Positions 1 through 7,414 of a stretch of 14,531 bases of DNA are shown piece after piece. The DNA lies in NCBI GenBank assembly GCA_934202215.1, contig CAKPXR010000035.1, positions 1 through 14,531 on the forward strand, given 5' to 3'. The first letter of the stretch is position 1, and the number at the start of each line of letters is the position of its first letter. The translations under genes and the position numbers were made by a program. The notes under the pieces are model-generated. The model had not been told where the DNA came from and did not search any database. It worked only from the letters and a program-made list of their open reading frames with translations. This stretch comes from an uncultured Veillonella sp. GTDB lineage: Bacteria; Bacillota; Negativicutes; Veillonellales; Veillonellaceae.

Positions 1-1230
1 TAAGTTTGCCTCAAAGTCTTCTAGGATAGCTGCTACTGTTTCTGGAGCATTGCGATTATGTTCTACGATGCATTGAGCGAAGCTTTCATACATTGGTGTA
101 CGAATTTCTTCGAGCTCGCGTAAGCGTTCGATACCGCCACTAGAGAGAACACGACCAGAGGTAGATAGGTTTTCTACCGGTTGTGTTAATTGGTAGATAC
201 GACCATTTTGGCGTAGGTGTGCATAGTTTTTAGGCACTGTGACACATCCACCTCCAGTGGAGATAACGAGACCTGTTTGTGTGCCGAGTTTTGCAATCAT
301 TTCCGCTTCTTTTTCGCGGAAGGCAGGTTCTCCTTGTTCCGTAATATAGGTGGAAATATCACCGATTTCTTTTTCTAGTTCTTGATCTACATCTACCCAG
401 GTACGGTCCATTTTTTCTCCAAGCGCTTTACCTACTGTTGTTTTTCCTACACCCGGCATGCCTATGAGAATGATATTTTCTTTTTCGCGTCGCATATCGC
501 GCAAGATTTGCTCAATTTCCTCTGAGCCAAAGCTTTCACCTTGGAAATGGTTAGCTGCCTCAACGCCTTGAGCTACGAGGAATGGTAAGCCATCACAATG
601 AGGAATTTCCATCATTTCTGCTTGTAACAGTAAAATTGTACGGCGTGGATTGTAGATGAGGTCTACAACGCCTTCCAATTTAGAAAATTGTGTAATATCG
701 ATGAGGTTGGCTGGATTATGAGGATACATGCCGATAGGGGTGCAGTTAATAATAATCTGCGCTGTTTCATAATAGTTTGGCGCATCACCATAGAATGGAG
801 CCGTTTTGCGAGATAAATGAACAATGTTTTTAGCACCTAAATCTTCGAGAGCTACGTGAACAGTAGCAGAGGAAGCGCCATCACCAAGAATGATACATTC
901 CTTGCCAGATACATTGATGCCTGCATGTTTTAGGGTAAATACGAAACCATTATAGTCTGTATTATAGCCGTGCCATTTGCCATTTTTGCGAACCATTGTA
1001 TTTACACAACCGATACGTTCTGCATGAGGGTCAACCACATCACAAGCTTCAAGGGCATTTACCTTGTAAGGAATGGTAATGTTGATGCCTTGTAGTTCTG
1101 GATCAGCGAAGAACTCTTGCAATTGGCTTGGTTCGCGCTCAAATAATTCGTAATTTGTATTCCCTAATGCACTATGAATGCGAGGGGAGAAGCTATGGCC
1201 CAACGTACGGCCAAGTAAACCAAATTTCAT
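1..1230 (-). CDS. aroE-aroK: Fused shikimate dehydrogenase - shikimate kinase (AroE-AroK), 3' end outside window
   Basis: Open for 410 codons from ATG at 1230 to the window edge, with no stop seen. The start follows a perfect AGGAGG site. Residues 1 to about 248 are AroE (3-dehydroshikimate + NADPH to shikimate): shikimate-binding GHSFSP at 11-16, NITIPYK with catalytic Lys56, GYNTD with Asp92, and a dinucleotide loop GDGASSA at 116-122 that departs from the usual GAGGA pattern. From about 249 a shikimate kinase domain follows in frame (shikimate + ATP to shikimate-3-phosphate): Walker A GMPGVGKTT at 257-265, Asp280/Asp282 of the DxD motif, Arg305, GGG at 326-328, LID Arg360 and Arg377. A kinase of usual size would need only about ten more residues, so little is missing. 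It is the last gene of the aro operon visible here. Function is very secure; the fusion is read directly from the uninterrupted frame. Confidence 0.95.
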   Translation of the reverse strand, partial: MKFGLLGRTLGHSFSPRIHSALGNTNYELFEREPSQLQEFFADPELQGINITIPYKVNALEACDVVDPHAERIGCVNTMVRKNGKWHGYNTDYNGFVFTLKHAGINVSGKECIILGDGASSATVHVALEDLGAKNIVHLSRKTAPFYGDAPNYYETAQIIINCTPIGMYPHNPANLIDITQFSKLEGVVDLIYNPRRTILLLQAEMMEIPHCDGLPFLVAQGVEAANHFQGESFGSEEIEQILRDMRREKENIILIGMPGVGKTTVGKALGEKMDRTWVDVDQELEKEIGDISTYITEQGEPAFREKEAEMIAKLGTQTGLVISTGGGCVTVPKNYAHLRQNGRIYQLTQPVENLSTSGRVLSSGGIERLRELEEIRTPMYESFAQCIVEHNRNAPETVAAILEDFEANL

Positions 1231-1256
1231 AGGACCTCCTAGGTCAATATACATAG

Positions 1257-1288
1257 AATGGCTAATAGGCTGGTACCTATTAGCCATT
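1257..1288 (-). other. Intercistronic stem-loop between pheA and aroE-aroK
   Basis: Perfect 13-bp inverted repeat (1257-1269 with 1276-1288) with a 6-nt loop, lying in the 123-nt gap between pheA and aroE. No good U-run follows on the minus strand (CATTCTATG), so a full terminator is unlikely. An mRNA-processing or 3'-end-protecting hairpin, or a weak attenuator, is more plausible. I saw no convincing separate promoter for aroE in the gap. Confidence 0.6.
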
Positions 1289-1353
1289 GAAATTTTATAA
1301 CTATATTCATTGTACTATATATGCCCTTATAGGCACTAGTACGGATGAATATA

Positions 1354-2493
1354 TTAGTTTTCTGGATAATTACCGAGTAAGCGGAATTTATCTTGTGATG
1401 TATGAAGCTCTGCTAGTACAGATAATACCTTTGGATCTGCTAAGGATGCTTCTAAATCGAGGTAGAATAAGAACTCAAAGTTATGGCCTACGATAGGACG
1501 AGACTCAAGTTTTGTAAGGTTTACACCGATGTTAGCAAACTTGGTAAGCAACGTACCAAGACCACCTGGAGCGTGGCTTGCTGTGGTTACCACAGAGATT
1601 TTGTTAGCCCCTGGGTATACATGGAAGTCCTTGCTAATGCAGATAAAGCGGGTATAGTTGTTATCGCTATTTTGGATGTTGCGCATCAATGGAGACAAAT
1701 TGTACAAGTCTGCACATTGAGGTGCTGCGATAGCGGCTACACCTGGATCATCACTGGCTGCTACAAGCTGTGCAGCACGAGCGGTGTTATCAAAGGAGCG
1801 TAACTCTACTCCTTCTAACTTGTCAAGAAAGTGACTGCATTGTCCCAATGCTTGTGGATGAGAGATGATAGTATGAATATCTTCTAGTTTCGTTCCTTTT
1901 TTTACAAGTAAGTCATGAGAAATCCAAAGACGTGTACCGCGCACGATGTAGCATTTACGATCTTCTAAGAGATCATATACTTCTTTTACTGAACCATTGG
2001 AGCTATTTTCAATAGGTAATACGCCAAATTGACATTCACCAGACTCCACAGCGTCAAATACGGCACGGAAGCCTGTTACGTAGTGAATTTGGCTGAGTGG
2101 TAATAATTTATCACATGCCACTTGAGCATTGCTACCAAATACGCCTGCACAAGCTACGCTACCACGTTGTGGTGGCAATGTAGGTGATTTCTCAATGGCC
2201 TTTTTCATTTTTACAGTGAACTCGTTATCGTGAAATAATTGTTCTGACTGATAGGTGCGACTCAAGCTGAATAATGCTTCGAAGAAACGGCGTGCATATA
2301 AATCAAGGTCTGGACCCGCATCCTTTGTGACCTTATCGAGAATATCGCGCTCCCGTTTAGCATCGTAAATAGCTTTGTTCATCTCTTTTTTCGCTGCTGC
2401 TACATCTTTGGAGAGTTCCATGCGCTCTTTGAAGAGGGCGAGCATTTGGTCGTTTATATCGTTAATTTTAACGCGTACTTCATCTAAGTTCAT
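1354..2493 (-). CDS. pheA: Bifunctional chorismate mutase / prephenate dehydratase (P-protein)
   Basis: 379 residues from ATG at 2493. Converts chorismate to prephenate and then to phenylpyruvate, the committed branch to phenylalanine. Residues 1 to about 88 are an AroQ-type chorismate mutase with Arg7, Arg24, Lys35, Asp44, Arg47 and Glu48 in the expected places. Residues about 113-290 are prephenate dehydratase: PIENSSNGSV, SHPQALGQC, NTARAA and NNYTRF with the catalytic Thr at about 281. Residues about 298-375 are an ACT regulatory domain containing GVNLTKLESRP, the usual phenylalanine feedback site. I prefer ATG 2493 over an in-frame TTG at 2499 because AGGAG (2503-2507) stands 9 nt from the ATG and only 3 nt from the TTG. 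The start lies inside the end of aroC (14-nt overlap), implying translational coupling. The domain order is standard for the family. Confidence 0.96.
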   Translation of the reverse strand: MNLDEVRVKINDINDQMLALFKERMELSKDVAAAKKEMNKAIYDAKRERDILDKVTKDAGPDLDLYARRFFEALFSLSRTYQSEQLFHDNEFTVKMKKAIEKSPTLPPQRGSVACAGVFGSNAQVACDKLLPLSQIHYVTGFRAVFDAVESGECQFGVLPIENSSNGSVKEVYDLLEDRKCYIVRGTRLWISHDLLVKKGTKLEDIHTIISHPQALGQCSHFLDKLEGVELRSFDNTARAAQLVAASDDPGVAAIAAPQCADLYNLSPLMRNIQNSDNNYTRFICISKDFHVYPGANKISVVTTASHAPGGLGTLLTKFANIGVNLTKLESRPIVGHNFEFLFYLDLEASLADPKVLSVLAELHTSQDKFRLLGNYPEN

Positions 2494-3574
2494 GGTCAAT
2501 ATCTCCTAAGAAATCAAGAATAACGAGGGCTGTTACAGCTTCGATAACAGGTACAGCACGAAGCGCTACACATGGGTCGTGACGACCTTGAATGGTGAGC
2601 AATGTGTCCTCTTTTTGTGAAAATGATACAGAATGTTGTTCTTTATAAATGGATGGTGTTGGCTTGATACCTACTTGCATAACGAGAGGCAAACCATTAG
2701 TAATACCACCTTGGATACCACCGCTATTATTGGTAGTTGTTGTAATCTTGTTGCCGTCCATAGTGAAAGCATCATTTACTTCGGACCCAAGCTTAGCACA
2801 CATATCGAAACCGCCGCCGAAGGATACGCCTTTGATGGCTGGAACGCCAAAGATAACGCGAGCTAAACGGTTTTCGATGCCGTCAAAATTTGGATTGCCA
2901 AGGCCGATTGGGAGGCCAGTAGCAACGACTTCAACGATACCACCAGTAGAGTCACCATCTTTTTTGAGCTTCATGATCAAGTTTTCTACTTCGCTACGTT
3001 TTTCTTGATCTACCATAGCAATCGGCTCTGTAGCAATGTTAGCAAGTGCTTTCATATCTGGATGAACCATATCGATAGGACCATCTTGGATCGTTCCAAC
3101 TTGTTTTAAATGGCCGTGGATTTCAATGCCTTTTTCGCGTAATAGTTGAAGGGCGATACCACCAGCTACGCAAAGTGGTGCTGTAAGGCGTGCTGAGAAG
3201 TGACCGCCACCACGCATATCTACCTTGTCGCCGTAGCGCATACGGGCTGTAAAATCCGCATGAGATGGGCGAGGGATATCGCGCAAGTTATTATAATCGC
3301 TGGAGTGTTGAGATGTATTGCGAATCATAAATGCCAATGGAGAACCACTGAGCATGCCGTCTACGATACCTGCTAAAAATTCAGGTGTATCAGCTTCCTT
3401 ACGTTGTGTTGTTAATTGATTTTGCCCTGGCGCACGGCGCTTTAAAAAGGCTTTTAATTCATCGATATCGATGGTATATCCACAAGGTAGACCCTCTACA
3501 ATACCGCCAATGGCGTACCCATGAGAGGCGCCAAAGGTAGATACCTGTATGGTTTTACCGAAATTAGATGCCAT
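2480..3574 (-). CDS. aroC: Chorismate synthase
   Basis: 364 residues, normal family length. Performs the last common step, 5-enolpyruvylshikimate-3-phosphate to chorismate, and needs reduced FMN. Seen: N-terminal FGASHG at 14-19 with His18, RRAPGQ at 46-51, RPSHAD with His105, and the RGGGHFSAR flavin-binding stretch at 121-129, the last in the form I associate with clostridial enzymes. The first signature usually reads GESHG; here the Glu is Ala. ATG at 3574 is preceded by AGGAG with an 8-nt gap. The stop TGA at 2480-2482 lies inside pheA. It follows aroA by 72 nt, which includes a 14-bp palindrome (3593-3606). Confidence 0.97.
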   Translation of the reverse strand: MASNFGKTIQVSTFGASHGYAIGGIVEGLPCGYTIDIDELKAFLKRRAPGQNQLTTQRKEADTPEFLAGIVDGMLSGSPLAFMIRNTSQHSSDYNNLRDIPRPSHADFTARMRYGDKVDMRGGGHFSARLTAPLCVAGGIALQLLREKGIEIHGHLKQVGTIQDGPIDMVHPDMKALANIATEPIAMVDQEKRSEVENLIMKLKKDGDSTGGIVEVVATGLPIGLGNPNFDGIENRLARVIFGVPAIKGVSFGGGFDMCAKLGSEVNDAFTMDGNKITTTTNNSGGIQGGITNGLPLVMQVGIKPTPSIYKEQHSVSFSQKEDTLLTIQGRHDPCVALRAVPVIEAVTALVILDFLGDIDHELR

Positions 3575-3592
3575 TATATTAACTCCTACTAT

Positions 3593-3606
3593 ATAGTACG
3601 TACTAT
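3593..3606. repeat. 14-bp perfect palindrome upstream of aroC
   Basis: ATAGTACGTACTAT reads the same on both strands and sits just upstream of the aroC ribosome-binding site, in the aroA-aroC gap. It could be a small operator or a chance feature of AT-rich sequence; nothing else supports a role. Confidence 0.35.
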
Positions 3607-3646
3607 TTCTATTATCTATTAGATTACATCAGATACGACTAGAAAT

Positions 3647-4915
3647 CTAAACTGGTTGTGCATTACCGCCTAGTAAGTTCCAGTCCTCAAAGAAGTCTGG
3701 ATAGGATTTTGTGATAGCTTCGCTATCTTTTAAGGTAACAGGGGCTTCACTGATGAGAGCCATCAATGTGCCCGCCATAACGAGACGATGGTCATTCACG
3801 CAATCACCTTGGCCACCTTTAAGTATACCACTACCGATGATGTATAGGTCATCACCGTCTTCACGAACTGTGCCGCCTAAGTCTCTTACGAGATTAGCAA
3901 CAGCTACGAGACGATCGGATTCTTTTAATCGTAGGCGAGCACCTTTAACAAAGGAGCTTTCACCAGAAATAGAGCAAGCGAGGGCTGCCATAACAGGCAA
4001 CATATCAGGCATTTGCTCGAGATCTGCATGAATCGGTTTGGAAGCGCGACCTGTGACCGTCACATTCATACCATCCCAGACAACATCACAACCAGCATCA
4101 ATCATAACTTGTATGATGCGGCGATCCGCTTGTACAGAGTTTTTGTTCATGCCTGTGATGGTAATTGGTTTACCAGTCATACCGGCTGCCACCATCCAGA
4201 TCGCTGCATTAGACCAGTCGCCTTCGATTTGGTAATTATCACGACCTATGAAGGACGCACCAAATGGGACGGTGAAAGCCTCATTAATATCAGTATCTGG
4301 TAAGGTGTGCTCTACTTCTACACCAAAATCGCGCATCGTCTCAGTTGTTAATGTTACATAATCACTAGATTGTAGTGGTGTAGTAGACGTAATGGTAGAT
4401 AAGCCAATTTGAGGAGCAGCCAACAATAAACCAGAGAAAAATTGGCTACTCACATCACCAACCATACTAAATTGACCGCCTTGGAGTTGACCTGTCATAG
4501 TGAATGGCGGTTTGTCTTGGGAAAAAGTCACGCCATGAGCTTTCATTTCCTCTAGCATAGGTTTTAGCGGACGATCTGGTAAACGACCTTTGGCATCTAC
4601 ATCTACATCATTACAGATGGATGCTGCTACAGGTAATAAAAGGCGTAATGTAGTTCCTGATTCGTGAGGTACTACATTGCCCTTTGTAGGAGCTGGGCCA
4701 GGAGTAACGGTAACAATTTTATTTTCATATACTACGTGAGCACCTAAGCCTCGCAAGGAGTCCATCGTTGCATCGATATCTTTAGAGGTACGACTCAGTA
4801 ATATAGTAGATGGAGAGGTCGCAAGGGCTGCACAAATCAATGCGCGGTGTGCATGTGCTTTTGCTGGAATGGACGCAATCGTCCCTGTAGGGATAGCGTT
4901 CGTTACGGAATGCAT
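3647..4915 (-). CDS. aroA: 3-phosphoshikimate 1-carboxyvinyltransferase (EPSP synthase)
   Basis: 422 residues. Transfers the enolpyruvyl group of PEP to shikimate-3-phosphate. Two-domain fold recognised from Lys19 and Arg24 near the N-terminus, SGTTLR at 86-91 (PEP site), RLPDRP at 111-116, SSQF at 157-160, PD at 303-304 (catalytic Asp), KESDR at 331-335, DHR at 375-377 and Lys403. Unusually, the residue after Lys19, which is Ser in most family members (Ser23 of E. coli, contacting the shikimate-phosphate ligand), is Ala20 in a local run PAKAHAHR. The position matching E. coli Pro101 is Leu, which is common outside enterobacteria. ATG at 4915 has AGGAG 6 nt upstream. It sits 102 nt after aroB in the operon. 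Confidence 0.96.
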   Translation of the reverse strand: MHSVTNAIPTGTIASIPAKAHAHRALICAALATSPSTILLSRTSKDIDATMDSLRGLGAHVVYENKIVTVTPGPAPTKGNVVPHESGTTLRLLLPVAASICNDVDVDAKGRLPDRPLKPMLEEMKAHGVTFSQDKPPFTMTGQLQGGQFSMVGDVSSQFFSGLLLAAPQIGLSTITSTTPLQSSDYVTLTTETMRDFGVEVEHTLPDTDINEAFTVPFGASFIGRDNYQIEGDWSNAAIWMVAAGMTGKPITITGMNKNSVQADRRIIQVMIDAGCDVVWDGMNVTVTGRASKPIHADLEQMPDMLPVMAALACSISGESSFVKGARLRLKESDRLVAVANLVRDLGGTVREDGDDLYIIGSGILKGGQGDCVNDHRLVMAGTLMALISEAPVTLKDSEAITKSYPDFFEDWNLLGGNAQPV

Positions 4916-5017
4916 ATAAATCTCCTTTAAGTATTAGGTCTCATATAACTATAATTCTATCTATAGAGGAAAAGATACCTTGTATCTTACGTAAGACTTC
5001 AAACGAATTAGTAATGT

Positions 5018-6070
5018 TTAGTCTAAATAGGTGGCAAGCTCTTCGTGTGTTACTACCTTAAGTTCACTATGGCCGTAGCTAGTAGGAACTACGATTTTTA
5101 TAGTTGCCCCTTCGCTTTTTTTATCGTGTTTAGCAGCTGCTAAGATCTCTTCTTTCGTTATGGTCGTAGTAGTTGGCAAATCGTGTGCTTCGATGAGGGC
5201 CTTTAATTTTTCCAAAGCCTCTGCATCTAATTCTCCATGCTTTACAGCACCTTGTGCCATGAGGACCATGCCAATGGCTACAGCATAGCCGTGATGTACT
5301 TCAAAGTGGCTGGCTTTTTCAATACCGTGGCCAAAGGTATGACCTAAGTTTAAGAGGGCACGTACACCAGACTCACGTTCGTCTTGCTCTACGATATCCG
5401 CCTTTGCTTGCACGCAGCGAGCGATAACGGCACTCACGCTATCACGATGTTTAATTAATGGTTTGTTTTCTAGTTGGGTTAATAAACCTGGTACATCGAG
5501 GAAACCGTATTTGATAATCTCGCCACATCCATTTTTCCATTCCATGTCTGGCAATGTATTGAGCGTAGTTGGGTCGCAAAGAACGAGGATAGGTTGCTTG
5601 AAAGCACCCCAAAGGTTTTTACCAGCTTCGAGATTAACCGCTGTTTTACCGCCTACAGAGGAGTCTACCGCAGCTAATAGAGAGGTAGGAACCTGTACAT
5701 AGTCTATACCACGTAGGTATGTAGCTGCTGCAAAGCCCGCCATATCGCCTACAACGCCACCGCCAAGAGCGATAAGTAAATCCTTACGCGTTAACGATTG
5801 AGCCGCCATGTACTCTACTAAATCGATGAGTTGATGAGCGTTTTTGGAGCTTTCACCAGCAGGGAATACATAATCACAAACAGTATAACCCGCATGTTCC
5901 ATATTAGCTTTCACAGAATCCAAATAGTGTGGTGCCACGTTGCTGTCGCTAACGATGATAACACGACAATTTGGTTTTAACGGTTTAATATAATCGGTGA
6001 TGCGTTGTAAAGCGCCTTCCTCGATGACAACGTCATACGGTGTGGACGCGTTAATGTGGATGCGAGTCAT
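5018..6070 (-). CDS. aroB: 3-dehydroquinate synthase
   Basis: 350 residues from ATG at 6070. Cyclises DAHP to 3-dehydroquinate, using NAD as a catalytic cofactor and a divalent metal. Seen: NAD-binding GGGVVGD at 103-109, VPTSLLAAVDSSVGGK at 127-142, CGEIIK with metal ligand Glu184, GHTFGH with His244 and His248, and HHG with His260. The 16-residue spacing from His244 to His260 matches the family's zinc site. A longer in-frame start at 6085 exists, but AAAGGAA (6076-6082) lies between the two ATGs and places the ribosome on the inner one. The gene is 74 nt downstream of the DAHP synthase, with a stem-loop in the gap. Confidence 0.97.
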   Translation of the reverse strand: MTRIHINASTPYDVVIEEGALQRITDYIKPLKPNCRVIIVSDSNVAPHYLDSVKANMEHAGYTVCDYVFPAGESSKNAHQLIDLVEYMAAQSLTRKDLLIALGGGVVGDMAGFAAATYLRGIDYVQVPTSLLAAVDSSVGGKTAVNLEAGKNLWGAFKQPILVLCDPTTLNTLPDMEWKNGCGEIIKYGFLDVPGLLTQLENKPLIKHRDSVSAVIARCVQAKADIVEQDERESGVRALLNLGHTFGHGIEKASHFEVHHGYAVAIGMVLMAQGAVKHGELDAEALEKLKALIEAHDLPTTTTITKEEILAAAKHDKKSEGATIKIVVPTSYGHSELKVVTHEELATYLD

Positions 6071-6090
6071 AACGGTTCCTTTCATAAAAG

Positions 6091-6128
6091 AATAAGCTAG
6101 TATCTATTATAACGGATACTAGCTTATT
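6091..6128 (-). terminator. Stem-loop with short U-tract between DAHP synthase and aroB
   Basis: Perfect 14-bp stem (6091-6104 with 6115-6128) around a 10-nt loop, followed on the minus strand by TCTTTTATG. It begins shortly after the DAHP synthase stop codon. Because the operon clearly continues, this is most likely a partial (polar) terminator or an mRNA-processing hairpin that lowers expression of downstream genes relative to the first enzyme. TATAAT occurs in its loop on the minus strand, but no -35 element accompanies it. Confidence 0.5.
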
Positions 6129-6144
6129 TGTGTGATATTTGAGA

Positions 6145-7158
6145 TTATTTAGTGCATTCTACCAATGCTTGGCGCAATGCGATAACTTCTTTCATAAGGC
6201 TAGTGAATTGGTCTGGACGTAATGCTTGAGGGCCGTCGCACAATGCTTTGGATGGATCGTTGTGAACTTCGATCATAAGGCCGTCTGCTCCGCCGCCTAC
6301 AGATGCAAGAGAGAGTGGACGAACCATACGGCTCATACCTGCCGCGTGGCTAGGGTCCATGATGATTGGTAAGTGAGATAATTCGTGCATCATAGGAATT
6401 GCTGTTACGTCTAATGTATTACGAGTTTTAGTTTCGAATGTGCGGATACCGCGTTCGCATAATACAACTTGTTCATTGCCTTCGGACATGATGTATTCAG
6501 CAGCCATCAACCATTCTTCGTATGTAGCAGACAAACCACGTTTTAAAAGAACTGGTTTTCTCAATTTACCTACTTCTTTTAAAAGTGTGAAGTTTTGCAT
6601 GTTACGAGCGCCGATTTGAAGCATATCTACATTATCGAAGTATTGTAATTGGGAAATATCCATAACTTCAGAAACGATAGGAAGACCAGTTTCTTTTTTA
6701 GCGAGCTCTAACAATTCCAAACCTTCTGGGCCCATGCCTTGGAAGGAGTATGGAGAAGTACGAGGCTTGAAAGCGCCACCGCGAAGGATTGTGGCACCTG
6801 CTTCTTTACAAGCTTTTGCTGTTTCTAATACTTGTTCAGGTGTTTCAACAGAGCAAGGGCCGGCCATTACTGCGAAATGACCACCACCAATAAGTGTACC
6901 ACCTACGTTGATTACAGAATCATCTGGATGGAATTTACGGTTTGCTTTTTTGTATGGCTCTTGGATACGAGTTACTTTATCTACGAAATCAAGAGACTCA
7001 ATTTGACGAGCATCAAGGGATGCTGTATCACCAATAAGACCTAAGATATTATAGCGAGCGCCTTCTACTGGATGGATGATGATGCCTTTTGCCTCTAATT
7101 CACCTCGTAAACGAGATACCTCTGCTTCTGCTGCGTTTGGTTTTAATGTAATAATCAT
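6145..7158 (-). CDS. aroF: 3-deoxy-7-phosphoheptulonate (DAHP) synthase, type I-beta with N-terminal regulatory domain
   Basis: 337 residues from ATG at 7158, which has AAGGAGG upstream; longer in-frame starts up to 7215 lack such a site and are rejected. Condenses PEP and erythrose-4-phosphate, the entry step of the shikimate pathway. Residues 1 to about 68 form the ferredoxin-like regulatory domain known in Thermotoga-type enzymes, where it binds Tyr or Phe. The (beta/alpha)8 barrel follows, with metal ligands Cys102 (AGPCSVE), His271 (DPSHAAG), Glu297 (MIEVH) and Asp308 (CDGPQAL), plus LRGGAFKPRTSPY and LLKRG. It is the first structural gene of the operon, directly behind an aromatic-codon attenuator, so control probably acts both on transcription (leader) and on enzyme activity (N-terminal domain). 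The symbol aroF is used generically; databases also use aroA or aroG for this clade. Confidence 0.96.
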   Translation of the reverse strand: MIITLKPNAAEAEVSRLRGELEAKGIIIHPVEGARYNILGLIGDTASLDARQIESLDFVDKVTRIQEPYKKANRKFHPDDSVINVGGTLIGGGHFAVMAGPCSVETPEQVLETAKACKEAGATILRGGAFKPRTSPYSFQGMGPEGLELLELAKKETGLPIVSEVMDISQLQYFDNVDMLQIGARNMQNFTLLKEVGKLRKPVLLKRGLSATYEEWLMAAEYIMSEGNEQVVLCERGIRTFETKTRNTLDVTAIPMMHELSHLPIIMDPSHAAGMSRMVRPLSLASVGGGADGLMIEVHNDPSKALCDGPQALRPDQFTSLMKEVIALRQALVECTK

Positions 7159-7218
7159 GATAAATCCTCCTTGTAAACTACAGTGAATAGTAGGGCTCAC
7201 CATACGGGATAGCAAACA

Positions 7219-7256
7219 AAAAGGGCTACCCGTAGTTTAATACGGGTAGCCCTTTT
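7219..7256 (-). terminator. Intrinsic terminator in the aro operon leader (attenuator stem 3:4)
   Basis: Perfect 16-bp stem (7219-7234 with 7241-7256) around a 6-nt loop, followed on the minus strand by a U-rich tract (TTTTTGTTTG). It lies between the operon promoter and the first structural gene, so it can only act as a conditional terminator. It sits 36 nt downstream of the stop codon of the aromatic-rich leader ORF. Its promoter-proximal arm contains TACCCGTA (minus strand of 7241-7248), which can instead pair with the leader ORF. Confidence 0.9.
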
Positions 7257-7339
7257 ACTATTCTAAGCAACTAATAATGACTAAATCTTAATTAGCGTAC
7301 CACAAATAGTTCCTTACCCGTACGTTGGATAAAGAACCA
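7241..7339 (-). promoter_or_regulatory. Competing leader RNA structures (1:2 hairpin versus antiterminator 2:3)
   Basis: Hairpin 1:2: RNA from 7339-7327 (UGGUUCUUUAUCC, the Trp-Phe-Phe-Ile codons) pairs over 13 bp, including G-U pairs, with 7319-7307, around a 7-nt loop. Antiterminator 2:3: RNA 7322-7315 (UACGGGUA) pairs perfectly over 8 bp with 7248-7241 (UACCCGUA), and an inner helix joins 7310-7305 (ACUAUU) to 7262-7257 (AAUAGU). Region 3 is also the first arm of the terminator, so the structures exclude one another. Expected logic: a ribosome stalled on the aromatic codons covers region 1, region 2 captures region 3, and transcription reads into the operon; an unstalled ribosome lets 1:2 and the terminator form. 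Pairings were found by eye, without energy calculation. Confidence 0.75.
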
Positions 7340-7381
7340 ATAAAAGTATTGTTTTGTAGCTAGGCTAATTTGGTTAGTCAT
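7292..7381 (-). CDS. Aromatic amino-acid attenuator leader peptide, 29 aa
   Basis: Short ORF, ATG at 7381, TAA at 7292-7294, preceded by AAAGGAG at a 9-nt gap. The peptide begins MTNQISLATKQ and then has six aromatic codons in a row at positions 12-17 (Tyr-Phe-Tyr-Trp-Phe-Phe), with another Phe at 26. A run of this kind is the signature of leader peptides such as PheL and TrpL, where ribosome stalling reports charged tRNA. Having all three aromatic amino acids fits an operon whose first enzyme supplies them all. It lies about 26 nt after the likely transcription start and directly before the leader terminator. It is a regulatory ORF; the peptide itself probably has no other role. Confidence 0.88.
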   Translation of the reverse strand: MTNQISLATKQYFYWFFIQRTGKELFVVR

Positions 7382-7414
7382 CTTTTGTTGCTCCTTTCTA
7401 AAAATTATGGGTAT

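Noticed and set aside
2494..2499. TTG at 2499 as the pheA start
   Set aside because: It is only 3 nt from AGGAG; the ATG at 2493 is correctly spaced and begins the chorismate mutase helix.
4642..4660. Glyphosate-insensitive EPSP synthase motif
   Set aside because: Leu at the Pro101 position is common outside enterobacteria, and the Gly-Thr pair before it is normal, so no resistance claim can be made from sequence.
6071..6085. Upstream ATG of aroB at 6085
   Set aside because: The ribosome-binding site lies downstream of it, directly before the ATG at 6070.
7159..7215. N-terminal extension of DAHP synthase to 7215
   Set aside because: It would be translated from DNA overlapping the leader's post-terminator region without a ribosome-binding site; AAGGAGG marks 7158.
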